Origin: Papio anubis
Lineage: Eukaryota; Chordata; Mammalia; Primates; Cercopithecidae
NCBI RefSeq assembly: GCF_008728515.1
Contig: NC_044990.1
Location: forward strand, 60,430,879 to 60,494,878
Direction of reading: 5' to 3'
Length of the DNA: 64,000 nucleotides
Below the pieces are notes generated by a model that saw only the letters and a program-made list of their open reading frames with translations, searched no databases and was not told where the DNA came from. The position numbers and the translations under genes are program-made. Below, one piece after another: positions 24,640 through 37,775 of this stretch. Numbering within the stretch: the stretch's first letter is position 1; the number at the start of each line of letters is the position of its first letter.

Positions 24640-26260
24640 TTTTTTCTCTATTTTATATGATTTTGTAGTGCCAGGACCTGCATTTCATTTATGAGGTCCA
24701 AAAGAAAAATTAACGTTTAAGTAGGACACCACAACAATACCTCAAATATTATTATTCAAATTCCTCATAGAAAGTTCAGGTGGGTTATTCCTTCCCCCGT
24801 GGCTAGGCTGGGAAGAACAGTTTCTGCCTATCTCCTGCAAAGTGATTGAGACAATCTTATGAACTTGTGTATATTCAGCCTTCCTCCATGTGACTAGGGA
24901 TGGATGATAGGGTAGAATTGCCCATTTTCATTTTGCTGACAGATTTATGAGTTATGCAAACCATCTCTTTAGTTCCTTAACACTCCTCAATTTAGTAAGC
25001 AGATGTTTCTATTGCTTCGTTTAATTTTTAATCATTCCATTATTTTCTGTATGACGATGTGTATGATAAGTCCATTGTCTATGATGATTCTTGGCCCATT
25101 GTTTTACCACTTGCAGTTAAATGATTCCTTGATCAAATTACATATAAACACAAAGTCCAAATTAAAATAATATTTCTTCTATAGACCTCTAATAGGGTTA
25201 AAGTTTTTGCTTCTATAAGCCAATATACTAATCTAAATTGAAATGAGCCCAGGGCCTTGCGCAACTGCCCAAGATCCTTTGCTTTTAGCCTTTAATGGTC
25301 TTATTAGTAAACAGAACAGTTGTTAGTAACATTGTGAGTCTCTGACAGAAACTGGGAAATACTTTTTGGTTTTCTACTCATGAGTGCATTTATTGAATGC
25401 CTACATAGTCATTAGTCTTGTGTGCCTGTGGGACAACCTTCAAATAGTTCAGAAAATCATCCATTTGTTGTCACTTGTCCCCTTCCTGAGTTTAAAGGTA
25501 TTTTTAATGGCCATAGACATGACTTATTTGATGCTGTCTCTCCAATTCCATAAAGTTATGTATCACATTTTATCTTTTAGTGATCTAAGCCTCATTTTCC
25601 AGAATATATAGTTAATTTAGTGATTACTGCCCAAGAATCATTAAAAATCCATGCCATTATGTTATATTCTAGTTCCTCTCATACCTCAAGACACTGCAAT
25701 TTTAATTATGCTCTTTGTGTGATTGTATCTTTTCCTCAAGAGCAACCATCACCTAGATGCAATGCAATTGTTTTTCAGACTGAACATCAGTTACCTTCGA
25801 TCTACCATTGATAAACTATGCTATTTGGTATCTTCCAAGAACTGGTCATGGGAAGGAGCTCCTTGGCTATAGGGTTAAGTAAATTCTAACAGGAATCTAA
25901 CATAGACCTAGCCAAAAGCCAGGGCAGCCACCAATTCATATAGTCCCTGATGCTCCAGTAGTCATGTAAGTCATAAATCTTGAATATATAATTTCTACTA
26001 AATGAGAGAAATCTTTACATCTTCATCTGTGTGGGACCAGAATTTGTCCTAAACCAAAATATGAAGGTTATTTCAACTCTTAATACAGTGTAAATTCTGC
26101 TGTAATAGAAGTTTAAATGCAAATTCAATAAGAAGTCAATAAATTCCTTTCAAATTGTGTGTTCCTTGAAGCTGTATCAAAGTCCCAGCAGTGGACTGAA
26201 GGTGACAGTTATAGGCTTTTCCAGGAGATTTCTAATAATTAGTTCTGGCTGATTTATTAG
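24640..26260 (-). pseudogene. Decayed ERV pol remnant (RNase H to integrase)
   Basis: On - a frame at 25642-25595 reads NDSWAVITKLTIYSGK, which matches the RNase H segment of ERV-L-like pol (the D-S-W-A-V core). Further along on - a frame at 25098-25071 reads GPRIIIDNG, resembling the integrase segment around its second catalytic Asp (T/I-D-N-G). The order RNase H then integrase and the spacing of about 520 bases are as expected. Stops and frameshifts are frequent. It is non-functional, both boundaries are approximate, and I see no LTR at either end. Confidence 0.5.
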
Positions 26261-26700
26261 TTGAAATTTTCTTATTGCCACTTCCCCTCTATGTATCTTA
26301 TAATGTTTTAAATTAACTACTTGAATTGGTACAGGTAATAATAAAGGTTCTCATTTTGCATGCCATATTAAACAAGATGAAGAACAGATTTGCACTATAT
26401 CCCTTTTGCAAATAGTTTGGGTATGAGAAGTACTGCCAATTATTTAATTATTCAGACATCTTGTGAATTTCAATAATATATTTTGATGAGGGTGAGCAAG
26501 AATTGTACGTAACTTTCCTTCATAAATTCTCCTGTGAGATATATTTTCAGTTGTAAATTATCTATATTATACTACCTATTAGCATAATTTCATGCATTTA
26601 TGTTATCTTCTAATATTTATTAGATTTAGGAGTATTGTTTCTTAATTGTATTTTACTTGGAATTATTTGGACTTCCTGATTTGTGTTTTTCAACAATTCT
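26261..26700. other. AT-rich intergenic sequence before an Alu
   Basis: Nothing recognised except the Alu target duplication copy TCAACAATTCT at 26690-26700. Confidence 0.5.
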
Positions 26701-27001
26701 TTTTTTTTTTTTTTTTTTTTTTGAGACAGAGTCTTTCTCAGTTGCCCAGGCTGGAGTGCAGTGGCACCATCTCGGCTCACTGCAAGCTCTGCCTCCCGGG
26801 TTTAGGCCATTCTCCTGCCTCAGCCTCCCGAGTAGCTGGGACTACAGGCGCCTGCCACCACGCCCGGCTAATTTTTTGTATTTTTAGTCGAGACGGGGTT
26901 TCACCACGTTAGCCAGGATAGTCTTGATCTCCTGACATCGTGATCCACCCGCCTCGGCCTCCCTAAGTGCTGGGATTACAGGCGAGCCACGGTGCCTGGC
27001 C
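26701..27001 (-). mobile_element. AluY-type SINE, full length, with target duplication
   Basis: Poly-T of about 22 bases, then 'gagacagagtctttctcag', 'tcactgcaagctctgcctcc', 'gcgcctgccaccacgcccgg', ending 'cacggtgcctggcc'. Both monomers are complete. The 'gcaagctctgcctcc' wording fits AluY. It is flanked by TCAACAATTCT (26690-26700) and TCAACAGTTCT (27002-27012), 10 of 11 identical. The apparent frames across it on + are conceptual translations of antisense Alu. Confidence 0.92.
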
Positions 27002-27012
27002 TCAACAGTTCT

Positions 27013-29964
27013 TAAAACATACTTACCCTATTATATTTTTGAATACCACCTCGTCACACTTCTCTATACTGCTCCTTCCAAATATCTGATTAGATATTTA
27101 AATCCTCTTTCTCTAATCTCTGGGTTTTCTACTCTCTTTTTAATACTTTATTTTTCACATTTTGCATCATTATGTTTGATTTCTTGTTTTATGGTCAGGG
27201 TTACTGATTTTATTTCCATTTGTAGTGAATCTCCAGTTTATCTCATATACTTAGTGACTAATTCTCTTTCTTATGTTTTTTATGTCTAGAAATATATTTG
27301 ATATTGTGAAACGTTTTCCTTGTCTTTTTTATAGTGTGTTGTACTATCATATTTCTGATATTCTCTTTTATTTTTGAACATATTGTATATTTGTGTTTTA
27401 TATGCAGTATCAAAAATCATTTCATCATCTGCAGTATTTGGCAGGTCGATTCTGCTCTAAATGTTCTGATTTTTTAACATAGCAGCTTTTAAGTTTTTTT
27501 AATTTTTAAAAACTATTTAATGTGTTATTTGGTACTGCCTAAGAAAAGCCTGGGAATATATTATTTATCAAACAATTACTTGCATTTATCATTGCAAATT
27601 ACAGGTAGTAAATATAAATTGAAAATCCATTTAAACTACAATTTAGCTTGAAAACTTTTTAAGTCACTCAAGTAATGCAAATACAAGTTTATAATTAGAA
27701 ATGTACAAAGACATTGTTATTTTTTCTTTTTCTCCTTTCATGTGGACTTCTGGCGGAGTATTTTTCTTTCTTCATTTATCCGTGGAATATGCTAACTTTA
27801 GAATGGTTGGATTGTGTGTTATTTACTTGAATATTAGTCTTTGTCTGTTACCCCACGTGCCACTTTCCGTGCCATCTGTGTAGCACATTAAGTGCAGTTT
27901 CAAGGACAATAGGGATCTGCAGTTACCCCAGGTTTGGTGACTACTCATATCTCTGAACTTGTGATTAATTTTTGCTTCTGGTTTCTGAGGAGTTCCCATA
28001 TATTCTTGTCAACTGGTCAGGATTTTTTAGATACGTAATCATCCAACATTCAGTGTTTTTTCCTGGAAAAATTTTTATACTTCTCATTCATCACATGCTA
28101 AAAACTAAACAGTACATAGTGTCATTTGCAGGAAATACTTTTATAGAATAAAGTAGAGCAACAGTCTTATTACAATGTATATAATTGCATTATAGAACAT
28201 TTTACAATAGCATACTTGTCTGAGTTGCAAACACAGTTAACAGTAAAAAAACAAAGACCAGGAAACTGTAAAATTAATATATCATTTATTAAGTAATTGC
28301 ATATGTTGCTTTCTTACATTATGGTATGTAACCTTCTGAATCCTATAAATGGTAGTCAAACACAAAACCTACATCTTTTTTTCTTGGAAGCTTTTTGTGA
28401 TCAAGAGAAAAATAAAACCAGTTATATCTTATTTATACCAATATTGTCTCTTCTGCATACGTTTATCATAACAGTCATCATACTCTAGTTACATGAAAGT
28501 TTTCTTCATATTTTTTAAGTCGTAGCACCAAGCATAATATTTGCAAGGCACACGATAGGTATGTGATTTTCAGCTTTCTCGTTGTAAATCTGAGAAAATA
28601 ACCACATTATGAGTAAGATGTTGGGTAAGAAAAGAAAAATGTCTTAAAACAATGAAATTATACATCTTGATGATTTTTATTATATTTCCTCAGTAGCATG
28701 CTAAAATACTGAAGACTATTTAGCTTCCTGTATGAAATGCATCATAAAGTATTTTAATTGCAATACTTTTAACATTCTTTACAATATTTATTAAACTAAT
28801 AAATCCCTAATCTATAAAAAGTTGCCCTAGCATTTTTAGATATTGCTGATAAATTAATACTCCAAATGCTAATCCTCTACAATCAAGCTATATTAAATGA
28901 GTATTTTCATAGGGATTTAACATTTGCTAAGATCCTTATTATAAATGAGGAAATACAAAGTCAATTTTGTTTTAGGGGATGCTTCATAGCAATATGTTAT
29001 TTTTACAGTGGCTAACATACATCCTCTTTCCAGAACAAATTGAAGAAAAAAAAGTGTGATAAAATTGTCACTTAGATAAAGTGTTTGCAATGAGTTTTTG
29101 TGTGTTGTAGAAAACTGTTTTATATATGCCTGTCATAATGCTGTGTTTCTGTTCAGTAAATATACAGCCTAAGCCAAATAACTGTGTCGGCAGTTGATTA
29201 CAGATCAATATGTTCACAATACTGCCAACTGCTGAATTAAAAAGAAAAAGTTATGTTTCAAAGACAAATAATATTGATGACTCAAGAAAACTTTTATTTA
29301 GGATATACTTCTGACGCTGTATAAAGTTGTATATTATGCAGCATATGATAGCTATATTCTTAAATTATTGCTTCTTTAATTAACTATTTTTTGTAAATTT
29401 TTATTTAATTGCACTATTGTACAATATTTACTAAACTATTTTATTGTAACACCCTTACATTTAGATATGTCCACCAAAGATGTAGGTCAAGATATATTTC
29501 TTAACAATATTACTTATAATAATCTGATTTCTTTTAAATTTAAGATATTCAATGCTAATATGCATAGTATTACAGTTAAGTGAATTCACAAACTAATGTA
29601 AAATGTTTTTGTACTATACTGTAGCCTTGGGGTTTGCCTATCAAAGATGTTTAAATTTTTTTGTGAAAAGTGAACAGACATTTTGCAATTTTACTAATTA
29701 CTGTTAAATTAATTTTGCAAGGATATTTAGATAAATGCTGCAAAGATTTAAACTTAATATACCATGTTAGTAATTAAATATTTTTAGTAAATAATTTACA
29801 TCTATGAACATAGTTTTCTTTTCCCTAGTGACTTCAAAGAAAAATATCTCTCGTAACTCTGGAATCTCTATTGAAATTTTCTACAATTTTGTATAGCTTT
29901 CTGATTATAATAACTCAATAAAATTTATACGCTATTCATTAAATTATTTGATTCTTAAAGAGAT
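27013..29964. other. Long AT-rich intergenic stretch, no gene seen
   Basis: Almost 3 kb without a recognisable gene. A faint L2/MIR-like tail is possible at about 28520-28570. Other old repeats may be present but I cannot name them. Confidence 0.5.
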
Positions 29965-30125
29965 AAGAGACTTTGGTATCATCATCACAATTTTTGTGAG
30001 TAGTGAAACTTATTTTGAGATGGTAAATCATTTGTATAAGGCACTGATGTTAATAGCAATGGAGGCAAGATTCGAGATGATGTCTTCTGATTCCAAATGC
30101 TACCTGTGCTTTATCCAATGAATTT
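29965..30125 (-). mobile_element. MIR SINE
   Basis: On +, 'gcaagattcgagatgatg', 'cttctgattccaaatgctacc' and 'tgctttatccaatg' correspond to the reverse complement of the MIR core, the region of a 'gggttcgaatcc'-like tRNA-derived motif and its neighbours. An ancient mammalian element, strongly diverged. Confidence 0.6.
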
Positions 30126-32599
30126 ATGAAAAAAATTACTTGAATTTGTATTTTGCCAAATGATGCTGCTAGAGTTATCCTATATGAAATAAATTACTCA
30201 TAAAGTAATATCAGTTTGAAACATGCAATTCACCTATCCCATTGCAGATAACATTCAAAGATGTGGCTTTTGAGATGGCAGTGTAAAGTAAGGATCTATG
30301 CCTTTAAAGTGTGAAAGCTTCAGTAGGGCTTGATGAGGTGGGAAATACTGTTTCTTTATTTCTGTCTGCTTCAGTAATGGCAAAGTTCTACTGATCTTAT
30401 AACATGTATGAAACACTGAAATTTTTTATCATACTTGGAAAATCTGAATCAGAATTTTTTTACCTTGTAGAGTAATAATACCATCTTTATTGTAGAGCTT
30501 TGTCACTTCACATGGGTGCTGCCAAATAATGCAGTAATCCTGTCTGCTCTGGGACCCAGAGAATTATTTTGTTTTGTTTTTGAACCTGCAGAAACATCTT
30601 TTAAGTTAACCTTTTCCAGATTTTTGAAAGCCAATTTAGCATTTCTACATACTTGCATCTTCTATCGCTGATGGAATCTGGAAATATTGATCAGAATATC
30701 ATAGAGCCATTTTCAATTTATTCACCTGCCATGTACATTTCCTGCAACAATAAAGAACAAAGATGGAGAGTGCTCAGTGAATGAAAATTGATGATGGAAA
30801 ATGAAGTACAGAAATGGTTCAATATAAGAGAAAAGAAAATAAAGTGTCTCAAAGTGATTTCTAGTCATGATTTAAATGATAGGACTAATATGTTGTAATA
30901 CATAAAATGAAATATCTACTAAATGCACTGAGCAACATTTAATCATTATTATTGCAAAGCATAGTGGATGCATAGTCCAGTCTTTGTAAACTATTTGGCA
31001 TATTTCTAACTCTAAATTGTATACTTTATATACCATGTTATACACGACTGATGCTATTCTTATAACTTAATGAGTAAATTCCATTTTCCTAAAATTCTCA
31101 TTCTCATCTCATGTTTATTAAAATTTTATTCACAAATGAAATGTCCAAATATATTAAAATTAATGGTTGTACTCTTCAAATAATTTATTAAATAGTATAA
31201 TTATAATAATTTTATGCATACACAAAACCAACACACATAAGTTGGGTCATAAGGTATAATGTAAATAATACTACCTGTGTATTTTATATATTAAATAATA
31301 CAAATTTTATGATATATGATACATTTTAATCATTTTTGAGTTATATATCTTCATTATAAAAGCCCTAAAGGTAAAAAATAGTTAAAATAATTTGAGCAGA
31401 TATTTATTGCACAAACATAGTTTTTAAATTATAATTTGATAGGAGCAGTGAATAGTTAAAGGCGAGAAGTTATTGAGGCATATCTATTTGGTTGTTTAGG
31501 CTAGTTTTAGATGTGAATGTTTAACAGCATGAGAGTTTCACCCACAGCTTTTGGAAATTTATGAAAGTGCTAACAAAATGGAAGATGTTATCCTTGCTAT
31601 AAGAAACAAAAGTATACTACAATAACACGTATGGTTGAATAAGAAAGCCAAATCTATCTGGAAAATCTTAAAATAAAACAAAATAAAACAAAACAAAAAC
31701 CTTCTGTGGTATTGTCATAAGGTTATTTTTTTCCTGAGATCAGATGGCTCAAGTAGCCAAAACAAATTTTTTTTAAATACACACATAGATAAACTGATTA
31801 TACATTCACAGAAGTCTGTATCTTTGTGAAATTTAATGTCATCAATGAAAACATTTTCAAGAAAGAAAAAGATGTAACTTAAAAATTAATAAACATGATA
31901 TTAACTTTGGGCTTAGATTTCTAAACTGCAATGAAGCAACACCTTAAAGTTTAGATAGACAATTTCATTTTGAATTTAGAATCATGTATTCAACCAAGTT
32001 ATTAATTATTTGTAAAATCAAATATGGATATTTCTGGACAATAAATGTGTTCCCATAGGAATATCACTTGAACAGATACCTACTTAAAATGTGGGAATTA
32101 ACTATGAAAGGTAGTACATTGAATGCAGGAATTGGAGGATCAAACCAGGAAAAGTAGCTCTGATATAACAGCAGTGTTGTGGGAGGAAACAATAGATCTA
32201 GGATGGAGGAGCATAGCAATAGACTTCCAAAAACGCCATATTAGAATATTTTTGAAAAGCTGTGTTTTGTAATATCAAGAGAAATTTCAAAGAAGATTTT
32301 ATCTTCACTGAATATAAAAGTAAAGGAAGTTCTGAGTTCACTTTAAAATCATTTTTTTTAAATTGGAAAATAATGCTTGGGAATAAATCAACCACTGCTC
32401 ACAGCTCAACGTTAAGAGGAAAAACAGGTATTGTTCACTAATAACAAAAATAGTCATCACTTACAAAGTGCATGTTACATCATCATGTACTCTATATAGA
32501 TACTTTGCTTGCAAAATTAAGGAATTATTTTTCTTGTACATGGAGCATGATAATTTCATTAAGGTATAGATATTAGAAAGGAAGTTTACAACAAGCAAT
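30126..32599. other. AT-rich intergenic sequence, no gene seen
   Basis: No gene or RNA signal. An A-rich AAAAC repeat patch lies at about 31670-31700. A weak MIR-like patch at about 32440-32560 is not strong enough to call. Confidence 0.5.
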
Positions 32600-33460
32600 C
32601 ACACATTTTTATTCATATTCATCAAAAACTAGAAGCAACCTTGAATAGGTGATTAAAGATTAACAAGCTGAGATACAGCCACAAAATTGAGTATTATTCA
32701 CCAATACCAAAAAATTCCTATTGCTAAAACAATAAGAAGCTATAAATGAAAACTCTTACTGTTAAGAAAAAGAAAAAAGTCTGTAAAAGCTGCCTATGTA
32801 TGATTCAAATTATAGAACATTCTGGAAGAGGTAAAACTATAGCAAAGATAAAAAGGTGAGTGGTTACCATGAGCTTGAGGGTGTTATGGGCTTACTGGTA
32901 TTCTCTACAATTCATATGTTGAAGACCTAAATCCACAGTGCTTCAGAATGTGACTACATTTAAGACAGAGCCTTTAAAGAGTAATTAAATTATTAGGTAA
33001 CCAGAGTTATTAAATAATTTAGAGGTGGGCTCTAATCCAATCAGACTGGTGTCCTTATCCCAAGGGAAGATTAGGACATAGATAGAGGCATCAGGATATG
33101 TGTTCTCAGAGAGACCACCATGTGAACAGGCAGCAAATGAATGGCCAATTGCAAGCCAATAAAAAGTCCAAGAGGAAAACAAGTCTGCTGACACCATGAT
33201 TGCAAACTTTTATCCTCCAAAACTGTGAGAAAGTAAATTTTGGTTGTTGAAGCCACTCAGTCTGTGGTATTTTGTTATGTCACCTAGCAAACTAATGCAG
33301 GGAGACTGGGAGAACCTTGAATAGTTAAAGCACAGGGGATACTTTAGAGTGGTGAAGCTTTCCTGTACGATGTGGTAATGGTGGATACATGACATTGCGC
33401 TTTTGTCAAAACTCATGGATTTTATAGCACAAAAGTGAAGTTTAATGTATGTAAAATGAA
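32600..33460 (+). mobile_element. Old L1 (L1M) 3' end, split by an MLT1 LTR
   Basis: Bases 32600-32881 read as late L1M ORF2/3'UTR in sense ('gaagcaaccttgaataggtg', 'gagtattattcaccaatacc', 'gagtggttaccatgagcttg'). After the LTR, 33300-33460 continues with 'gtaatggtggatacatgacattgc' and 'gtcaaaactcatgga'. The order and break are as expected for an insertion into one L1. Confidence 0.7.
32882..33299 (+). mobile_element. MLT1-type solo LTR inserted in L1M
   Basis: Starts at 'tgttatgggcttactgg' and ends 'caaactaatgca'. It contains MLT1 LTR blocks: 'caattcatatgttgaagacc', 'gggctctaatccaatcag', 'ggtgtccttatccc', 'ccatgtgaacag', and 'tccaaaactgtgagaaagtaaa' with an AATAAA-like signal, then 'gtctgtggtattttgttatg'. 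It is about 418 bases, with no internal region. I could not establish a target duplication. Confidence 0.82.
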
Positions 33461-33689
33461 ACAAAATTTAATTGATTAGGGAATTCCATGATGGAATGAA
33501 GATTATTACAAAACAATCCAACCATGGATTGTAAAAACATATGAATGCATGGGAGACAAATGTTGCAGACATTGTAAATGATGGATATATGTTAGAATAA
33601 ATGCAAAAGCATTATAAATAAACAATGTTCTCTAGTTAATATTGAGTTTCTTATTTTCCATGGGCATATAGGTCAACAATTATAATAAG

Positions 33690-34425
33690 ACCATATAAAA
33701 CACTAAAATTTTTAAAATTAAATGAATATGTGGCAGATATTGGGAACAACCCTACTATTTCACTTCAACATCTTCCCATTAGTAATTTACCCATCCAGCA
33801 GACAGAAATCAATAATAAATCAATAATGATATACCTAACCTGAACAGCACTACTAACTTGATAAATGACATTTTTGTAATACTTCATCTAATGTATATAT
33901 TAGGATATACATTCTTTTTCAGCTCACATGACACTTCAACCAAAAGAGACACATTCTGGGTCATAAGATACAGTTAGATAAAGTAAAAAGTAGAATTATA
34001 CAACTAATATTATCCGATAATAATGTTGTTAAACTAGAAAGCAATAACAGAAACATAGCTGCAAAATCTTAAAATATTTAATGATTAAACAAACATTTCT
34101 AAATAGCACATCAAAAATGTCTCAGTAGATATTGAAAAATATTTTAAAATAAATGAATATATAATTTATCAACATTTTTGAATTGCAATAGAAATTATGC
34201 TTAGAGAAAAATATTTAAGATTAAATATGCATATTAAAATCAATAATCTGTGCTTACAACTTAGCAAACAGGAGGGAGGAGAGCAATTTCACCCCAAATG
34301 AAGATAAATAATCAAATAAAAGAGAGACAGAAATAAATGTAATTGAAAAAAGGAAAATAATGGAGAAAATGACCAGAACCAAAACCTGATTTTTTGAACA
34401 GATCAATAAATTGGAGAAGCAGCAA
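33690..34425 (+). mobile_element. Old L1 (L1M) ORF2 fragment
   Basis: Sense ORF2 wording: 'tcccattagtaatttacccatc'-like text, 'cattctttttcagctcacatg', 'cacattctgggtcataagatac', 'gaccagaaccaaaacctg', 'tgaacagatcaataaattgg'. This is the endonuclease-to-RT part of ORF2. The next L1 sequence (34426 on) is a 5'UTR, so two elements or a rearrangement must be involved. Confidence 0.7.
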
Positions 34426-36369
34426 GCAGGCCAGCATAGCAGAAGTTGAGTGAGCCAGAGGAGAGTGCCAGAAGAGGTTGATGGTTGATTAAAAATATCG
34501 GAGGCCAGTTCACCTCAGAAGGAAGATCAGAGTTACTGGTGAATGTATTCGTTCTGAATGGAAAACTGAAGGAAGAGAGCCGGGCCTATTGGAGCATCCA
34601 TGGGAAGAAGCTGGGGTGCAGAAAAGGAAAGCAGCAATAGTCCTGCAAAAATTAACCCCTGAGAAACTTAAATATCACAGAAAAGGTAGATGGGAGTGCT
34701 TCTCTGCTCCCCTCACCTCTCTGACAATCTAATGACTGCCAACTGTTGGGAGCCTCTCTGCCCTCGTTATGCAGGGCAATGCTGTTTGTGATGATTTGGG
34801 AACTTCTCAGGGACAGAGAACTGGGGGACCAGCTCACACAGATTACCCTCACTCCACCCAGACCCAAACAGATATGGCAGATGTCATACTAGTTGTGCAG
34901 CCATTATGGGTCATTGCCCTGCCTGGGGATTCTTTGTCCTTGAGTTACCACACCACTAGATCCCCTGCAAACACACCCCACAACCCACTCTGACTTTGGC
35001 AAGCACAGGACACTGATCGATGGGTCCTCACAGAGCTGTGGGACACCTGGAAATTTAACACTTGATGTGGACTATCCCTAAGGAAGAGAGGGGCACAGTC
35101 CACCAAAGATCCCTCGGGACAAAGGAAATGTGGGCGTGGTGCCACTCCCTGAAGAGGTCAAAATTGATACCCAGAAGACATGAAAAGGGGATTCTCTCCC
35201 ACCCTCTGCACAGTATTGCAAACACAGTGGTGGTTCTTCCAGTTGGGCATCAGCGTGTGTGCACTTCGAGAAAGTGTGTTTTGGGATATTTACCGTAGCT
35301 CTATCATGACTAAAAAGGTTTCCACACTGCTTGGTCTTACCCAAAGGATGGGGCCCAACTGCCTCTCACTACACAGAGTGTCAGTGTCCTGGCAACAGAA
35401 TGTGGACAAGTCACAGAGTTCCCTGCTCTGGACTGGGAGAAGAGGCTTTGCCCTGAGCACAATTTGGTGGTAACCGTCAGAGAAGTGTATCCACAGCCTG
35501 CAGCTGCACTGCAACTGGGAACCAAAGGATGAAGTGTTTATGAACTGAAGGTCATGAGCCCTACAACAGAGGTTTGATAGGAAAGCTGATCCCATTCCTG
35601 CCAGCTCAGGATGAGAAGCTGATGCACCCTCTGTTTCCCTAAAAGTTCAGTACACTCCAACAGAATCTCTTCACAGCCCCTCCATCAGGATGGGGGCTTC
35701 CACTGGATATCAGCCTACCTGAGGGTGAGCTAGCTCTTAAGCTCTTGAGCACTGTTTACTGGACTTTAGGCTGAACTGCACCACCAATTACAAACCTGCT
35801 ACCAGAAAGGGGTTAGTGCCAGTCTACAAGATCAGCTTCCCATGACCTCTGTATTCTCAGCTTTGAACTCTGCAGAAGATAGTATGTCGACTCTTAAGGC
35901 TAATATATTACTAAAACAACAACATCTGATAAAGCCACCACACTGTAGCTATCCACAATCAAGGAAACCACACAGAGACATGACCTCCTGAAAGCACCCC
36001 GAAGCAAAGCCAAACAATCATACACAGTATAAACCACAGTCATACCCCCAAGGTAATAAAGCATTAAAAAATTAAGAAGTCCTAGGCTGGGCACAGTGGC
36101 TCATGCCTATAATCCCAGCACTTTGGGAGGCCGAGGTGGGCAGATCACCCGAGGTCAGGAGTTGGAGACCAGCCTGGACAACATGGTGAAACCCTATCTC
36201 TACTAAAAATACAAAAATAAGCGAGGAATGGTGACAGGCACCTGCAATCCCAGCTCTTCAGGAGACTCAGGCAGGAGAATAGCTTGAACTCAAGAGGCAG
36301 AAGTTGCAGTGAGCCGAGATCGTGCCACTGCACTCCAGCCTGGGTGACAGAATGAGACTACATCTCACA

Positions 36370-36406
<37 letters not shown>

Positions 36407-37775
36407 TAAGAAGTCCCATAGAGATGTTGGCAAATTAAAAAAAAAAGAGAGAGAGAGAAGTGACTGCTCCTTCACATAATGAGAAGGACTCATCACAACT
36501 GGAGCAATACGAAAAGCCAGAGTGTCTTCCCACCTTCAATGCATTGCACTAGCTCTCTAGCAATGGATCTGAACTAAATTGAAAAGTCTAAAATAACAAA
36601 TAAATAATTCAAACTATGGATTGTAAGAAAACTCAGTGAGATCCAAGGGAAAGTGAAATCCAACACAAGGAAACCAGATAAATGATTCAGAATAAAAGAT
36701 ATAAGATAGATGCATTTAAAAAAGAATATCTGGAATTTAAAAATTTACTAAATAAATTCCAAAATATAGTTGGAAACTTTACTAACAAACTCCACAAAGC
36801 AAAATAAATAATTTTAGAATCTAAAGAATGGTCTTTTGACTTAATCCAGTCAGAGAGAAATAAAGAATATTTAAAAACAAACACAACTTTTGAGAAAAAA
36901 GGGATTATGTACTGTGACCAAACCTATAATTTATTGGCAGTTCTGAGAGAATAAAAAAGTAAGAAACTTGGGAAATATAATTGAGAGAATAATTAAGGAA
37001 AATTTTCCGAGTGGTCAACATATAGATATGAGAAATTCCAAAAAGATTTTTGAGATACTATACAAGATGACTATAGTCAGGGAATATAGTCATCAGACTA
37101 TCTAAGGTCAGTGTACAAAAACTAACAAATAACAACAACAACAAAAACCTTTAAAGGCAACTAGAGAAAAGGGCCAAATCACCTATAAAGAAAATCACAT
37201 CAAAATAACTGAAGATTTCTCATCAGAAACCTTACAATCCAAAAGAATTCAGGGGCCTATTTTTAGCCTTATTTAAGAAAAAAATATTTCAGCAAAGAGT
37301 TTCACATCCTGATAAAATATGTTTCATAAATGAGGAAGAAACAAAAATCTTTCCAAGTCAAGCAAACACTAAGGGAATTTGTCATTACCATACAAATCCT
37401 ACAAGAAATACTCAAAGGAGTTCTAAACATGGGAACAGCAGAACTATACTTGCTACCATAAAAGCACATGTAAGTACAAAGCTCACAGATCCTATAAAGC
37501 AATTACACAATTGAAACTTCAAAACAAGCAGCTAATAACACTATGAAAGGAACAAAAACACACATTTTGTTTGTCAAAATATTCACCAACATGTCAATAT
37601 TAACTTTGAACATAAATAGCCTAAATTATCTACATAAAACACATAGAGTGGCAAATTGGATTAAAAGAACAAATGAACAAAAAAACAAGACCCAAACTTC
37701 CCCTGTCTTAAAGAGAACAATGTCATGTGTAAAGCCACCCATAGGCTCAAAGTAAAGGAATGGATAGATATTATA
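34426..37775 (+). mobile_element. 5' half of an L1 (5'UTR, ORF1, ORF2 start), 3' end missing
   Basis: Bases 34426-36420 form a GC-richer block consistent with an L1 5'UTR. Bases 36420-37510 follow an L1 ORF1-like order, ending in 'cagaaaccttacaatccaaaag', 'cacatcctgataaaatatg' and 'caaatcctacaagaaatactc'. Bases 37590-37775 match the ORF2 start ('aacataaatagcctaaattatc', 'agagtggcaaattgg', 'catgtgtaaagccaccc', 'ataggctcaaagtaaagg'). Identity stops at about 37775. No long ORF1 frame survives. An AluS (36084-36403) interrupts it. I read this as L1PB/L1MA age. Because L1 integrates from its 3' end, the loss of that end must be secondary. Confidence 0.68.
36084..36403 (+). mobile_element. AluS-type SINE with (CA)n tail and 13-bp target duplication
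   Basis: Full-length Alu: 'ggctgggcacagtggctcatg', 'tgggaggccgaggtgggcag', 'agtgagccgagatcgtgcc', 'ctccagcctgggtgacag'. The tail has become (CA)n at 36369-36403. AATTAAGAAGTCC occurs exactly at 36070-36082 and 36404-36416, so the insertion point in the L1 is defined to the base. Confidence 0.95.

Noticed and set aside
29160..29235. Short inverted words ('ggcagttgattac' and 'tgccaactgctg')
   Set aside because: Only about 9-10 bases pair, which is expected by chance at this length and distance.
35180..35595. ~100-codon frames on + and -
   Set aside because: They lie in the probable L1 5'UTR. No similarity to L1 ORF0 or any protein could be supported.
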